Source of the DNA: Phycisphaerae bacterium | GTDB lineage: Bacteria > Planctomycetota > Phycisphaerae > UBA1845 | Reading direction: 5' to 3' | DNA: 64,000 nt | NCBI GenBank assembly: GCA_029260215.1 | Contig: JAJDDQ010000048.1 | Span: 1-64,000, forward strand | Shown here: positions 34,797 through 43,880 of the stretch, piece by piece | Position numbering within the stretch: position 1 is the stretch's first letter | How the letters are laid out: each line of letters opens with the position of its first letter | Notes under the pieces: model-generated | Seen by the model: the letters and a program-made list of their open reading frames with translations, nothing else | What the model was told of the DNA's origin: nothing | The model's database searches: none | Program-made: the position numbers and the translations under genes

Positions 34797-36024
34797 GGTC
34801 AACGGCATATTGAAAAAAAATGGCGTGGTGCGCAAGCTGAACCAGCTTCAGCACCAGGCCAAAGTCGCCCTCGGCGCGCGCACGCAAAGCACCGCGTTCA
34901 CGGGACCGCTCTATGTTCAGGTCGGCGTCGTGAATGCCTGCAACTATCGCTGCACATTCTGCTGGGATCAGCCATCGTTTGTTCCCAAGGACGCACCGTA
35001 CACCGACGAAATCTCCGAGGCGTATTACAAAGCCAATCCGCAGATCGACCGCAACAAGGCCCACATGGAATGGGACAAATTCACCGAGCTGGTGGACGAT
35101 CTGCACGGGATGGGCACGCGGAAGATCAAGTTCATCGGTCGCGGCGAATCGTTTCTGCACAAGCGTTTCATGGATATGGTCACGTATGCGAAAGAGCGGG
35201 ACTTTACCGTGTCCATCACCACGAACGGTTCGCTGGTCACCGATGCGGACGCACGGCGACTTGTGGAACTCGGCGTGGATGAACTTTACGTCAGCGTCAA
35301 TGCCGGTTCCACGAAGTCGTACTCGGAAATCCACGTCAACACCGCACCGGACATGTTTGAGCGTATCAAGCGCACACTGAAAATCGTCACGCAGGCCAAA
35401 CGCGACGCGGGCACGCAGATGCCGCAGATGAATCTCAGCTTCGTTATTCAAAACAACAATTATTTCGAACTCGAAGAGATGGTCGAGACGGCGCACGAGG
35501 TCGGCGCGCAGAAGGCGCACTTCATCGGTATCAGCACGTACGACGGAACAAAGTTTCTCGAGCTCGACGACGAACAGAAGGCTGACATGCCCAATCATCT
35601 CGAACGGGCGGTCGCGTTGGCTGAGAAACACGGTATTGAGACCAACGCTGATTTTTTTCTGTCGCGGGCCAGAATCTACAAGGGTACGCAGGATGTTTAC
35701 GACCAGGTGCCCTGCTACATTGGGTGGTTTTTCAGCATTATTCTGGCAGACGGCACGGTGAATCCTTGTTGCGAGTGCCTGCGTTGCATCGGCACGCTGA
35801 AGACGCATCGTTTTCGGGACATCTGGTTCGGCGAACAATACAAGAAGTTTCGCAAGGAAAATACGAATCTGCCGTTTGCCAAAGAGGAGATTCCCGGCTG
35901 TCGTTGCCACGATTGCGGCTTCAGTCTGCATAACCTGGCGATGCACCGTGTGCTGCACCCGATCGCGAGTCGCAAGATCAAAGACATCGCATACAGTTTT
36001 GAAGATCTTAAACAGTTCATTTAG
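34786..36024 (+). CDS. Radical SAM/SPASM-domain protein
   Basis: About 412 residues from ATG 34786, which overlaps the previous gene. CNYRCTFC (C52, C56, C59) binds the SAM iron-sulfur cluster. The middle has VSITTNGSLVTD and LYVSVNAGS. The C-terminal SPASM-like region supplies extra cysteines: a Cys of QVPCYIGWF, then NPCCECLRC, then PGCRCHDCG, enough for one or two auxiliary clusters. Family members modify peptides or carry out dehydrogenation and epimerisation of sugars or cyclitols. Its overlap with the divergent phosphoglycosyltransferase suggests a job on the lipid-linked glycan, but a peptide substrate is also possible; no precursor peptide was found nearby. Confidence 0.9.
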   Translation: MGAKVNGILKKNGVVRKLNQLQHQAKVALGARTQSTAFTGPLYVQVGVVNACNYRCTFCWDQPSFVPKDAPYTDEISEAYYKANPQIDRNKAHMEWDKFTELVDDLHGMGTRKIKFIGRGESFLHKRFMDMVTYAKERDFTVSITTNGSLVTDADARRLVELGVDELYVSVNAGSTKSYSEIHVNTAPDMFERIKRTLKIVTQAKRDAGTQMPQMNLSFVIQNNNYFELEEMVETAHEVGAQKAHFIGISTYDGTKFLELDDEQKADMPNHLERAVALAEKHGIETNADFFLSRARIYKGTQDVYDQVPCYIGWFFSIILADGTVNPCCECLRCIGTLKTHRFRDIWFGEQYKKFRKENTNLPFAKEEIPGCRCHDCGFSLHNLAMHRVLHPIASRKIKDIAYSFEDLKQFI

Positions 36025-36048
36025 AGCAGGGTTGTTCGGAATAGCTGT

Positions 36049-39000
36049 ATGACGTCGGAACGCAGGAGTGAGACCTCGATCGTGCTCAACCGAACCCTCG
36101 GCTTTGTTCCGTTCTTGCTGTTGGCTGTCTTGGCCTTGGGCGCACACACTGTGCGCGGCGGCGAACGTATAACGCTGGTGGGGCCTTGGACGCGCATCGT
36201 GCCGGGCGAGGAGCCCAAGGAGTTCGGCGCCCCGGCGTCTTTCGAGCCGGTCGGCGGGACCGTCACCTACGAACGACGATTCACGATTGATTTTGAGATT
36301 CCCGAGGCCGTCGTGCTGCTGCACTTCGACGGGATCGGCGGTTTGGGTGAATTCACGCTCAACGATGTCTATCTGGGGCAAAAAGAGGGTCTGACCCCTT
36401 TTTGGTTTGACGTGTCAGAATTCCTCAAACCGACCGGCCAGGATAATCTTCTGGTCGTGGAGATTGACGACAAACGCGGGCCGACGACCATCCCGTTCGA
36501 AGACGCTCCGTGGGTGGGTTATTCGGGCATTGTGCGTGACGTGCATTTGCAATTCGCCCACAAGTGTGCCGTTCTGCGCTCCCGTGTGCAGTACACGTTC
36601 GGAAACGATAATTACGGCGTCGTTCTGGGCGAGGTGAACGTTGATCTGGTCGGCAAGCCCGGAACGCGGGTCGATCTGTTCGGCGGCGTGCTCGATGGCG
36701 AGGTGGATAACTGGGTTTTTATCGATGATCTGGAGTCTGAATCGACGGTCACGATCGATGATACCGGGCGTGCTCGCGTTCAGTTGGACTTTGTGGTGGT
36801 CAACCCGGAGCTTTGGTCTCCCGACAATCCGAAGCTGTATTACCTTTGGGTCGGCGTGACGGTAAACGACCTCGTCGTTGACGAGTCGCTCGATCGCATC
36901 GGCTTCCGTGATATCCAGGTTCGGGACAACAATATTCTTCTGAACGGCGAACCGATCTTCCTTAAGGGTATTACGCGTCACGACATCTTCGGGGCTGCGG
37001 GCTTTACCGGCTCGCCCGAGGAGATGGAAGACGACATGCTCACGATGAAGCTCAAGGGCATCAATTACGTCCGCCTGATCCACTATCCGCATCACAAGAG
37101 GATTCTCGGGCTGGCTGACGAACTGGGGCTTATGGTTTCGTGCGAGATTCCGGCGTGGGCGAATTTTTTCGACCCGGATGTTCGCGAGCGTTTGTATTCG
37201 ATGTATGAGACGTTGATCGTGCGCGACATGAATCACCCAGCCGTCATTATGTGGCTTAGTGGTAACGCCCGCGCCCGCCCGATGCCCTATGCCAAAGAAG
37301 CGCAGGCGTTGGCCAAGCGTTTGGATCGCAACCGTCTCGCGTCCTACGTCATCGACAACGATGAGTACGATCCGGTGGCAGTCAATGACGACGTGGCCTT
37401 CATTGAAGAGGCGGGACTGGACGTTTATTTGAAGGTGACTTTTTGGCTTTACTACCTCGAATTCCTTCAGGATGCGTGGACGAATTTTCCGAAGGACATT
37501 CCGATTATCATCGCGGAGTTCGGTTTTGAAGGGAACGACGACGCGCCGATGATCATCACGGATGAGGGAGACGAGCTATTCGTCACAGAGCGTCAGCAGG
37601 TGTCAGCCATCGGCGAGATGCTTGAGGGCTGGCGACCGCACTTGCCGATGTATGCAAGGGACGAGCACATTTCCGGGATGACGCTTTACAACTGGCAGGA
37701 CCTTCAGTGGCCTGATGTGCAGCGTTTCCTGCCCAACCATGTTCCGAGCATCCATTTCGGGATGCGCTATGAGGATCGCACGCCAAAGGAGGCGCTTAGC
37801 ACGCTCGCCGATTTTTACCTCGGCCTGCCCGATGAATTTGTAGGATTGGAGGCTGAGGACGAGGCGGATGTTGAGGATTTGTTCGATGCGGCGCGGAACC
37901 TGTCCGACATCGTCAATCAGTTGAACCGCGACTCCGGCCCATCTGTCAGCGCGTCGGGAAACCGCATCTATTACGCCTCCGACGGTCCCGATTTTGTCAG
38001 CCTGCCCAAGCTTATGGTGACTGATCTCGTCGATGGGGAATGGGCTAAGGGACATTTGCTGGAAATTCCGCAGGAGGATGGTTTCTTCGCATTCCGCCGC
38101 GCACCCTGCATCTCTTACGACGAACGTACGCTCTACTTCACGCGGGCTATTCTCAGCGGGATTTTCGTCGCCCAAACACGCATCTGGGAAAGCCGGTTTG
38201 TGAACGGAAAATGGCAGGCGCCGGTGGATATGGGTGACGGCATTAATTTCGAAGACCCTATCGGCGTTTCGTCCGACCCGAGCATTTCCGCGGACGGCAA
38301 GATGCTCTACTTCAGTTCGGATCGGCCTGGCGGGCTTGGCGGAACGGACATCTGGGTTTCCGAGAACGTGGGCGGCGAATGGAAATTGCCCGACAATTTG
38401 GGGCCTAGCGTCAATACGCAACACAATGACGGTGAGCCTTCGATTTCCGCCGATGGGAACACGTTATACTTCACGTCCGGCCGGCCTGGTGGTACGGGAA
38501 GCTCGGACATTTGGGTTACGCATCGCGTTGACGGTGAATGGGCCGTCGCGAAAAACCTCGGGGCTAAGGTGAATTCGACGGGGTCCGATCGCGAGCCGGA
38601 GATTTCCAAGGACGGGAATTTTCTGTATTTCACCGGCATTCGCGACGGCGGTCAGGGGCTTAGCGATATCTGGTTTGCGTCCGTGCCCGGTGCCCCCCTG
38701 CCGTCGGACATTTCAAACGCTGTCGCAATCACCGTTACCAGCAACAATCCGGGCACGGTCGTTGTGGTCACGCCGGGCGATGTCGATCGTCTTTCCGACG
38801 GTGTGACGGACCCGATCATCGAAAGACGCTTTCGACCGGGCACACCGGTGACACTTAGCGTCCCGTCTACATTCAACGGCTTGGGGTTTGAACACTGGGT
38901 CGTCAACGGCGTGCAGATGGACGACCGTGTGACGGATTTGGCGATCGTGATTGATGAGCCGGTGTCGGCCAGAGCGGTCTTCGCAGTGCCGGAGAGTATC

Positions 39001-39438
39001 CGCATTCTCGGCGAGGATTCGTTGAGCTTCAGCGGTGCGACGGAATCGCAGGCCAACGCTCCCTACTTCGCCAGTGTGATTTTCAGCAATGGGGATTCGC
39101 GCACGGTGCGCAGCGGTGTCGCGTGGTCGGTCGACAATGACGAGGTGGCGTCCATCGATACGATTACCGGCGTGCTTCGGCCTCGGGCGATGAACGGGCA
39201 GGTGGAAATCATCGTCCGTGCTGCGGTTTCGATCGCCGGTTTCGAATTGCCGGAGGCGGCCAAGACCGTGCGCATCGCGGGTGAGGTTGTTGCGGACGGT
39301 CCGGCTGGTGGCGGACCGGCGCTGTGCGGCACGATTGGGATGGTGACGCTCTTCGCGGGATTTTTGGGCAGGATCGGCCTACTGGGGTTGGGCCGACGAG
39401 CATCGCGTCGGCGTTTGGGCGAGCGGCGGGTCAGTTGA
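36049..39438 (+). CDS. Secreted GH2-like protein fused to PD40 propeller repeats, acid/base residue missing
   Basis: About 1129 residues with a signal peptide near 13-37. A GH2 sugar-binding domain (about 45-190), Ig-like domain (195-285) and TIM barrel (290-600) follow. The nucleophile side IIIAEFGFEG has E490. The acid/base motif, normally GNE, reads IMWLSGNARA, so position 407 is Ala. From about 630 to 885 there are five PD40/TolB-like repeats (SISADGKMLYFSSDRPGG). Then come an InlB-repeat-like module (about 890-990) and a Big_2-like one (about 990-1085). The tail GGGPALCG, hydrophobic stretch, RRASRRR looks like a cell-surface sorting signal. It may bind or remodel glycan rather than hydrolyse it. 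It overlaps the convergent lipoprotein gene by eight bases. Confidence 0.88.
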   Translation: MTSERRSETSIVLNRTLGFVPFLLLAVLALGAHTVRGGERITLVGPWTRIVPGEEPKEFGAPASFEPVGGTVTYERRFTIDFEIPEAVVLLHFDGIGGLGEFTLNDVYLGQKEGLTPFWFDVSEFLKPTGQDNLLVVEIDDKRGPTTIPFEDAPWVGYSGIVRDVHLQFAHKCAVLRSRVQYTFGNDNYGVVLGEVNVDLVGKPGTRVDLFGGVLDGEVDNWVFIDDLESESTVTIDDTGRARVQLDFVVVNPELWSPDNPKLYYLWVGVTVNDLVVDESLDRIGFRDIQVRDNNILLNGEPIFLKGITRHDIFGAAGFTGSPEEMEDDMLTMKLKGINYVRLIHYPHHKRILGLADELGLMVSCEIPAWANFFDPDVRERLYSMYETLIVRDMNHPAVIMWLSGNARARPMPYAKEAQALAKRLDRNRLASYVIDNDEYDPVAVNDDVAFIEEAGLDVYLKVTFWLYYLEFLQDAWTNFPKDIPIIIAEFGFEGNDDAPMIITDEGDELFVTERQQVSAIGEMLEGWRPHLPMYARDEHISGMTLYNWQDLQWPDVQRFLPNHVPSIHFGMRYEDRTPKEALSTLADFYLGLPDEFVGLEAEDEADVEDLFDAARNLSDIVNQLNRDSGPSVSASGNRIYYASDGPDFVSLPKLMVTDLVDGEWAKGHLLEIPQEDGFFAFRRAPCISYDERTLYFTRAILSGIFVAQTRIWESRFVNGKWQAPVDMGDGINFEDPIGVSSDPSISADGKMLYFSSDRPGGLGGTDIWVSENVGGEWKLPDNLGPSVNTQHNDGEPSISADGNTLYFTSGRPGGTGSSDIWVTHRVDGEWAVAKNLGAKVNSTGSDREPEISKDGNFLYFTGIRDGGQGLSDIWFASVPGAPLPSDISNAVAITVTSNNPGTVVVVTPGDVDRLSDGVTDPIIERRFRPGTPVTLSVPSTFNGLGFEHWVVNGVQMDDRVTDLAIVIDEPVSARAVFAVPESIRILGEDSLSFSGATESQANAPYFASVIFSNGDSRTVRSGVAWSVDNDEVASIDTITGVLRPRAMNGQVEIIVRAAVSIAGFELPEAAKTVRIAGEVVADGPAGGGPALCGTIGMVTLFAGFLGRIGLLGLGRRASRRRLGERRVS

Positions 39439-40414
39439 CGCCGTCCGCCGGTGGTGGCAGCAGTGAAAGAAAACTGCTCGGCTGATTGAAGATGCCCTGG
39501 GCTACGAGGTAGTCACGCAGGTCGTCGAACATCAGCGCGGATTGGCTGTTCGATTCTTCGATTTCCAGCAGCACATTGTACTCATTTGCGATGGACGCCG
39601 ACGGCGACACACGCGCGAAAATGGCAGAGCCGCACGCGACGGCCAACGGTTCAAACGGCGGCGCGGGTGCGAGCGTGTCGCTGGGGCTGAGCAATTCGAC
39701 GGCGGGCGTCTCGTCGTCATCCAATTGGCCTAAGACAAATCGACTCATCGGACACAGCAGCAGGCCGCCGAATTCGTTCTCGTTTCCGCTGAGGGTCAGC
39801 GAGGATTGAAAAACGCGGGCGTCGGCGTCCTGCCAGCCAAAGTTGAAGGTGGCTGGCACGCCGGTCGGTGTGGAGAATTCAAAGAGCACGAATCCGCTTT
39901 GCTCGGAGGGCGGCCGTTGCGATGTTTCGCTCGAGCGGGTTCCTCTGTTGGCGATGCGGGCCCGGGTTGTGATCGGGCTGGCGGGATTTTCGACGGCGCG
40001 ATTGTCGATCTCGATCGCGATGATGGAACCACAATCGAATTCCACGCCGCGCACGAAGGGGGCTTCGTTGAAAGAGACCTCGACCGATTCACCCGCTCCG
40101 ACGGCGTCCGCGACAAGGGCGCCTACGGGGGTGAACTGTTCCAGATCGCAATCGATGACCAGAGCGTCCCAGCTGCGCGGAGCCACCGGCAGGATCCATG
40201 ACAAGGGCGTGCCGTCTGTAGTGTCCGCAGCCAGCAGCGCGTTTACGAGGAAATCGCTGCGATTGACCACGACGGCGGTGAATCGGCCTCCCTCGGCGTC
40301 GGGGGTTGGTGTCGGCAGATCGCAACCGGCTGCGGTGACGAGGCAGGATACGCTAGCGATCAGGTGTGCGGCGAGCGTCCGATAGGATGTTCGGAGTTTG
40401 GTCATACACTTCAT
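39431..40414 (-). CDS. Hypothetical lipoprotein
   Basis: About 327 residues from ATG 40414; ATG 40405 is also possible. The signal peptide ends in LVTAAGC, a lipobox, so the mature protein begins at a lipidated cysteine, followed by a Pro/Thr-rich linker. The rest shows beta-strand-like patterns and three or more cysteines (IDCDLE, VEFDCGS, LLLCPMS, VACGS) that could form disulfides. No family is recognised. Its 3' end overlaps the secreted GH2-like gene by eight bases, so antisense interplay is possible. Confidence 0.75.
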   Translation of the reverse strand: MKCMTKLRTSYRTLAAHLIASVSCLVTAAGCDLPTPTPDAEGGRFTAVVVNRSDFLVNALLAADTTDGTPLSWILPVAPRSWDALVIDCDLEQFTPVGALVADAVGAGESVEVSFNEAPFVRGVEFDCGSIIAIEIDNRAVENPASPITTRARIANRGTRSSETSQRPPSEQSGFVLFEFSTPTGVPATFNFGWQDADARVFQSSLTLSGNENEFGGLLLCPMSRFVLGQLDDDETPAVELLSPSDTLAPAPPFEPLAVACGSAIFARVSPSASIANEYNVLLEIEESNSQSALMFDDLRDYLVAQGIFNQPSSFLSLLPPPADGVN

Positions 40415-40429
40415 GCTAGGCGCGTGCCG

Positions 40430-41680
40430 ATGTCTCAACAAGGTAACGAAACAGCATGCGTATACGCCTACAATGCTGTATCATCGCGACCGAGATCGGA
40501 AATCGGGGGCGGGGCGAGCGAAAATCAACACGTGGCGAGCAACGGAACGCTGACAATCGGGCTGGACGGCGACACCCTTGGGCGGAAGCGCACGGGGGAT
40601 GAGAGCTATCTGGCGAGCCTTATGCGCGGGCTGGGACGGGTGGATTCCGCCAACGACTACACGGTTTACGTGCGGGATCGTGAGGCTGTGCTGCCCGCGT
40701 TTGCCGAGCTTGAGCGGTTTCGCTTTCGCAACGTGAGGCCTGCATCGATCTGGGTCCGATATCCGTTTTCATTTCCGATCGCGTTGCGACGCGACCCCGT
40801 CGACGTTTTACACGTTCAGTATTTCATTCCGCCGACGACACGCGGGCCTGTGGTGCTGACGGTGCATGACATTTCGTTCGCGGTGCATCCGGAGTTTTTT
40901 ACGCGGAAGGATCGCGTTTTTCTAGGCACGCTCGTGCCGTACGCCCTGCGGCGGGCGGACAGCGTCATCACGGACGCCGAATTCACCAAGGCTGAGATGG
41001 TGCGCGTGTACGATCTGGATCCGAACAAGATCGAGGTCATTCCGCTGGCGGCGGACCCGCAGTACAGGCCTATGGAACGCGAGGCGTGTCGAGCGCGAGT
41101 GGCGAAGCACTACAATGTAATGCAGCCGTTTTTTCTGTACGTCGGCACGCTTCAACCGCGCAAGAATGTGACGACGCTGATCAAGGCATACGCGCAGTTT
41201 CGGAGAGAATCCGGGCATGCGCACAAGCTCGTGATCGTGGGCAAGGCCAAGTACCTGTTCACGGAGATTTTTGAGGCTATTGATTCGAGCGGGTATGTGG
41301 ACGACATTGTCTTCACGGGATTCGTTCCGGACGACGACCTGCCGGTGCTTTACAACGCGGCGGATGCGTTCGTTTTTCCGAGTCTGTACGAAGGCTTCGG
41401 GCTGCCGCCGCTGGAAGCGATGGCCTGCGGGACGCCGGTGATCGCATCCAATGCGTCGTGCATTCCGGAAGTAACGGGTGAGGCTGCCCTGTTGGCGGAC
41501 CCGCGGGATGTGGATTCTTTCAGCGACGCGATGTCGCGTATCACGAATGAGCCTGAGCTGGCAGAGTCGTTGAGTGCGCGGGGGTTGGCGCGAGCGGCGA
41601 TGTATACCTGGGACGAGACGGCCCGACGGACGCTGGCGGTCTATCGTCGCGTGCATGGTGAGCGAAATGGACATGCATGA
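40430..41680 (+). CDS. Glycosyltransferase family 4 (GT-B)
   Basis: About 416 residues from ATG 40430; a GTG at 40532 would give a protein that starts right at the fold. The C-terminal donor domain is classic: FFLYVGTLQPRKN, LVIVGKAKYL, VFTGFVPDDDLPVLYNAADAFVFPSLYEGFGLPPLEAMACGTPVI with the EX7E glutamates. The N-terminal domain has LDGDTLGRKRTGDESYL and DVLHVQYFIPP. Homologues move mannose or similar sugars to lipid-linked glycans. It begins a three-gene plus-strand run with a GT2 and a nucleotidyltransferase. The stop overlaps the start of the next gene. Confidence 0.93.
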   Translation: MSQQGNETACVYAYNAVSSRPRSEIGGGASENQHVASNGTLTIGLDGDTLGRKRTGDESYLASLMRGLGRVDSANDYTVYVRDREAVLPAFAELERFRFRNVRPASIWVRYPFSFPIALRRDPVDVLHVQYFIPPTTRGPVVLTVHDISFAVHPEFFTRKDRVFLGTLVPYALRRADSVITDAEFTKAEMVRVYDLDPNKIEVIPLAADPQYRPMEREACRARVAKHYNVMQPFFLYVGTLQPRKNVTTLIKAYAQFRRESGHAHKLVIVGKAKYLFTEIFEAIDSSGYVDDIVFTGFVPDDDLPVLYNAADAFVFPSLYEGFGLPPLEAMACGTPVIASNASCIPEVTGEAALLADPRDVDSFSDAMSRITNEPELAESLSARGLARAAMYTWDETARRTLAVYRRVHGERNGHA

Positions 41681-42524
41681 TACAACCTCAACAGGCGAAC
41701 AAGACACAGGCGCTACGGCGGTGCATGCGGCCGTGGACGACGTGCGCATCGCGATCGTGAGCCACGGTCACTATCGCTTTCTCGACGCGTGCCTTTCTTC
41801 GATTTATGACAACGCCGATGGTTTGTCCGTCGGCGTCACGCTCATCGACAACGTCAACGATCCGCAGGTGGCGGAGTTGGTCAAGCGAGAATATCCCCAG
41901 GCTGACTTTTGGACGAACGACGAGCCGTTGGGCTTTGCGGAAAACAACAACGCGGTTTTCGCCAAGTGGCCTGCACGCTACTGCTTCCTGCTCAACCCGG
42001 ACACGGAAATCATCGGCGACGCGCTGGTGGACCTGGTCCGCCATATGGACGATCATCCGGAGTTAGGGGCGGCTGCTCCGAAGCTGATCTACCCCGACGG
42101 GCGCTTGCAGTTGTCGTGTCGCAAGTTTCCGTCGATCAGCAGTGTGCTCTTTCGGCGAACACCGTTGCGCGTGCTGTTCGGTCGCACGCGAACGGCGAGA
42201 GCGTACAGCATGTCGGATTGGGATCACGCATCCTGCCGATCGATCGACTGGATGTTCGGGGCGGGAATTTTCGCGCGGCGGGAGACGTGGCAGCAGGTGG
42301 GCGGGCTGGATACGGGCATGTTCCTGTTCTGCGAGGACATTGATTGGTGTCTGCGTTGTCATCAGGGCGGATGGGATATTCATTATGTGGCGCACGCGGT
42401 GATCAAACACGATTTCGATGAGGAGAAATACAACAAGTATTTCACCAAGGGGCGGTTCAAGCACTACAAGACAATGGTGCAGTTTTTCCTGAAATATCCA
42501 CGTTTCTGTTTGCGTTGGTCGTAG
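41667..42524 (+). CDS. Glycosyltransferase family 2 (rhamnosyltransferase-like)
   Basis: About 285 residues from ATG 41667 (GGTGAG upstream); ATG 41673 and 41655 are close alternatives. The GT-A domain shows IAIVSHGHYRFLDACLSSIY, then VTLIDNVND, FAENNNAVF, LLNPDTEII (DxD-like), and GGLDTGMFLFCEDIDWCLR with the catalytic acidic residues, then HVIKHDF-like HAVIKHDFDEEKY. This is the pattern of rhamnosyltransferases and other O-antigen type transferases. No membrane segments. It overlaps the preceding GT4 gene by 14 bases. Confidence 0.92.
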   Translation: MDMHDTTSTGEQDTGATAVHAAVDDVRIAIVSHGHYRFLDACLSSIYDNADGLSVGVTLIDNVNDPQVAELVKREYPQADFWTNDEPLGFAENNNAVFAKWPARYCFLLNPDTEIIGDALVDLVRHMDDHPELGAAAPKLIYPDGRLQLSCRKFPSISSVLFRRTPLRVLFGRTRTARAYSMSDWDHASCRSIDWMFGAGIFARRETWQQVGGLDTGMFLFCEDIDWCLRCHQGGWDIHYVAHAVIKHDFDEEKYNKYFTKGRFKHYKTMVQFFLKYPRFCLRWS

Positions 42525-42546
42525 CAGTTTCCGGGAGAAGGCAAGC

Positions 42547-43539
42547 ATGACTGGTTCGAATGAAAAGTATGAAGGTGTTATTCTGGCGGCGGGACGGGGC
42601 ACACGCATGGCTCCTTTTTCGGATCACTTTCCGAAGCCGCTGCTGCCGATTCTCAACAAGCCGTTGATACACCATCAGATCGAGTATCTTCGCGACCTGG
42701 GCGTTGAGAAGGTGTTTGTGGTCATTGGGCACCTCGGGCATGAGATCGCGCGGCAGCTTGGTGATGGTGGTGATTTCGGCGTGGAGATCGTGTACGTCGA
42801 GCAGCGCGATGCAGCTGGCATTGCCCATGCGGTGATGCAGTTGGAGCCGTTGATTCATCGCACCTTCGCGATGCTGCTGGGTGACATTTACTTTGACGTT
42901 GATCGCACCGTGAATCCGTTTGAATGTATTCGCGAATCCAAGGCGAATGGTATGCTGGCGGTCATGCGCGAACTTAATCCGGCGCGCATGCGCCGCAACT
43001 TCGCCGTGCATATGGATGAGGACAATTTCGTGCAGCGCGTTGTGGAAAAACCGCGTCATCCGCGCACGGAGTGGAAGGGCTGCGGCTTGTATGTGTTCGA
43101 CGTTTCGTTTTTTGACGCGGTTCGCCGAACACCGCGCACGGCTGGTCGAAATGAATACGAAATTACCGATGCCGTGCAAATCTTCCTGGACGACGGTGCC
43201 CGGGTCGTTGCCCGGGAAATGGTGACGGACGACATCAATCTTACCTTCCCCTACGACGTGTTGTTGGCCAATCTGCATGCGCTGCGGCAGGGTGGTGAGC
43301 ACAATGCGATTTCACCGAGCGCTACGGTGGCTGCTGATGCGAAGCTCGATCACTGCATCGTGGGCGAGGGCGCACGTATCGGGCCTGGCGTTTCCATGTC
43401 TCAAACCGTAGTGATGCCGGGAGCGATCGTAACGACGCGCGAGCCCGTGGATCGCAGTGTTTTTCTCGCAGATCGAATGCTCGACTGCCGTCACTGGGTG
43501 GATGGTTCGGGGGCGGCGATCGATCACGACGAAGGTTGA
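42547..43539 (+). CDS. Sugar-1-phosphate nucleotidyltransferase with short beta-helix
   Basis: About 330 residues; GGGAGAAGG lies upstream of the ATG. The signature GVILAAGRGTRMAPFSD is complete, with the conserved Gly-rich loop and Arg, followed by FPKPLLPILNKPLI with its catalytic lysine. LLGDIYFDVD carries the metal-binding Asp, and VVEKPRHP the EKP motif. About three hexapeptide repeats follow near 265-300 (SATVAADAKLDHCIVGEG). It probably makes a GDP- or dTDP-sugar donor for the neighbouring transferases. It is the only nucleotidyltransferase in the window with an intact signature. Confidence 0.92.
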   Translation: MTGSNEKYEGVILAAGRGTRMAPFSDHFPKPLLPILNKPLIHHQIEYLRDLGVEKVFVVIGHLGHEIARQLGDGGDFGVEIVYVEQRDAAGIAHAVMQLEPLIHRTFAMLLGDIYFDVDRTVNPFECIRESKANGMLAVMRELNPARMRRNFAVHMDEDNFVQRVVEKPRHPRTEWKGCGLYVFDVSFFDAVRRTPRTAGRNEYEITDAVQIFLDDGARVVAREMVTDDINLTFPYDVLLANLHALRQGGEHNAISPSATVAADAKLDHCIVGEGARIGPGVSMSQTVVMPGAIVTTREPVDRSVFLADRMLDCRHWVDGSGAAIDHDEG

Positions 43540-43880
43540 AGGCGATCGCTTCGCACGACCGAGTTGGTCTCGTTCAATGTCGTGTGCGCCAAGAAAATTC
43601 CACAGGCACATAGCGAGCCGCGGACTTCAGTTCGCGCGGTTCCCCGAATATTACCAGCGCAAGGCGGTGCAAAATCGTTGAATGCGTATTAATACTGTGT
43701 CACACCTGAATCGAAGGGTGAATTCGAACCGCGACAGTGAGTACGAGAATCGGCGTAATAGACGATTTTCACGGTCCACCGCCTCCTCACGGACGCGGCT
43801 CTGTTTGTCTTATGACATCGAACGATGGTTGCCAGAGTATTGGGTCACGCTCGGGGTTGCGGTTCTGATTGGGTGATTTG
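43540..43880. other. Intergenic region with a dispersed repeat
   Basis: No gene found. Bases 43613-43667 are a copy of the GAACTGAAGTTCGCGG-type repeat (own entry). The remaining bases show no convincing promoter or hairpin. It marks the end of the polysaccharide genes. Confidence 0.4.
43613..43667 (-). repeat. GAACTGAAGTTCGCGG-type intergenic repeat, copy 2
   Basis: On the minus strand it reads TTGCGCTGGTAATATTCGGG and then AACCGCGCGAACTGAAGTCC followed by GCGGCTCGC. The order of blocks matches copy 1 at 15013-15065 with about the same spacing; the core plus GCGGCTCGC matches copy 3 at 62433-62463. Confidence 0.8.

Noticed and set aside
34756-36381. A 541-residue minus-strand open frame opposite the SPASM radical SAM gene
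   Set aside because: Shadow of the strong radical SAM coding frame; no domain recognisable.
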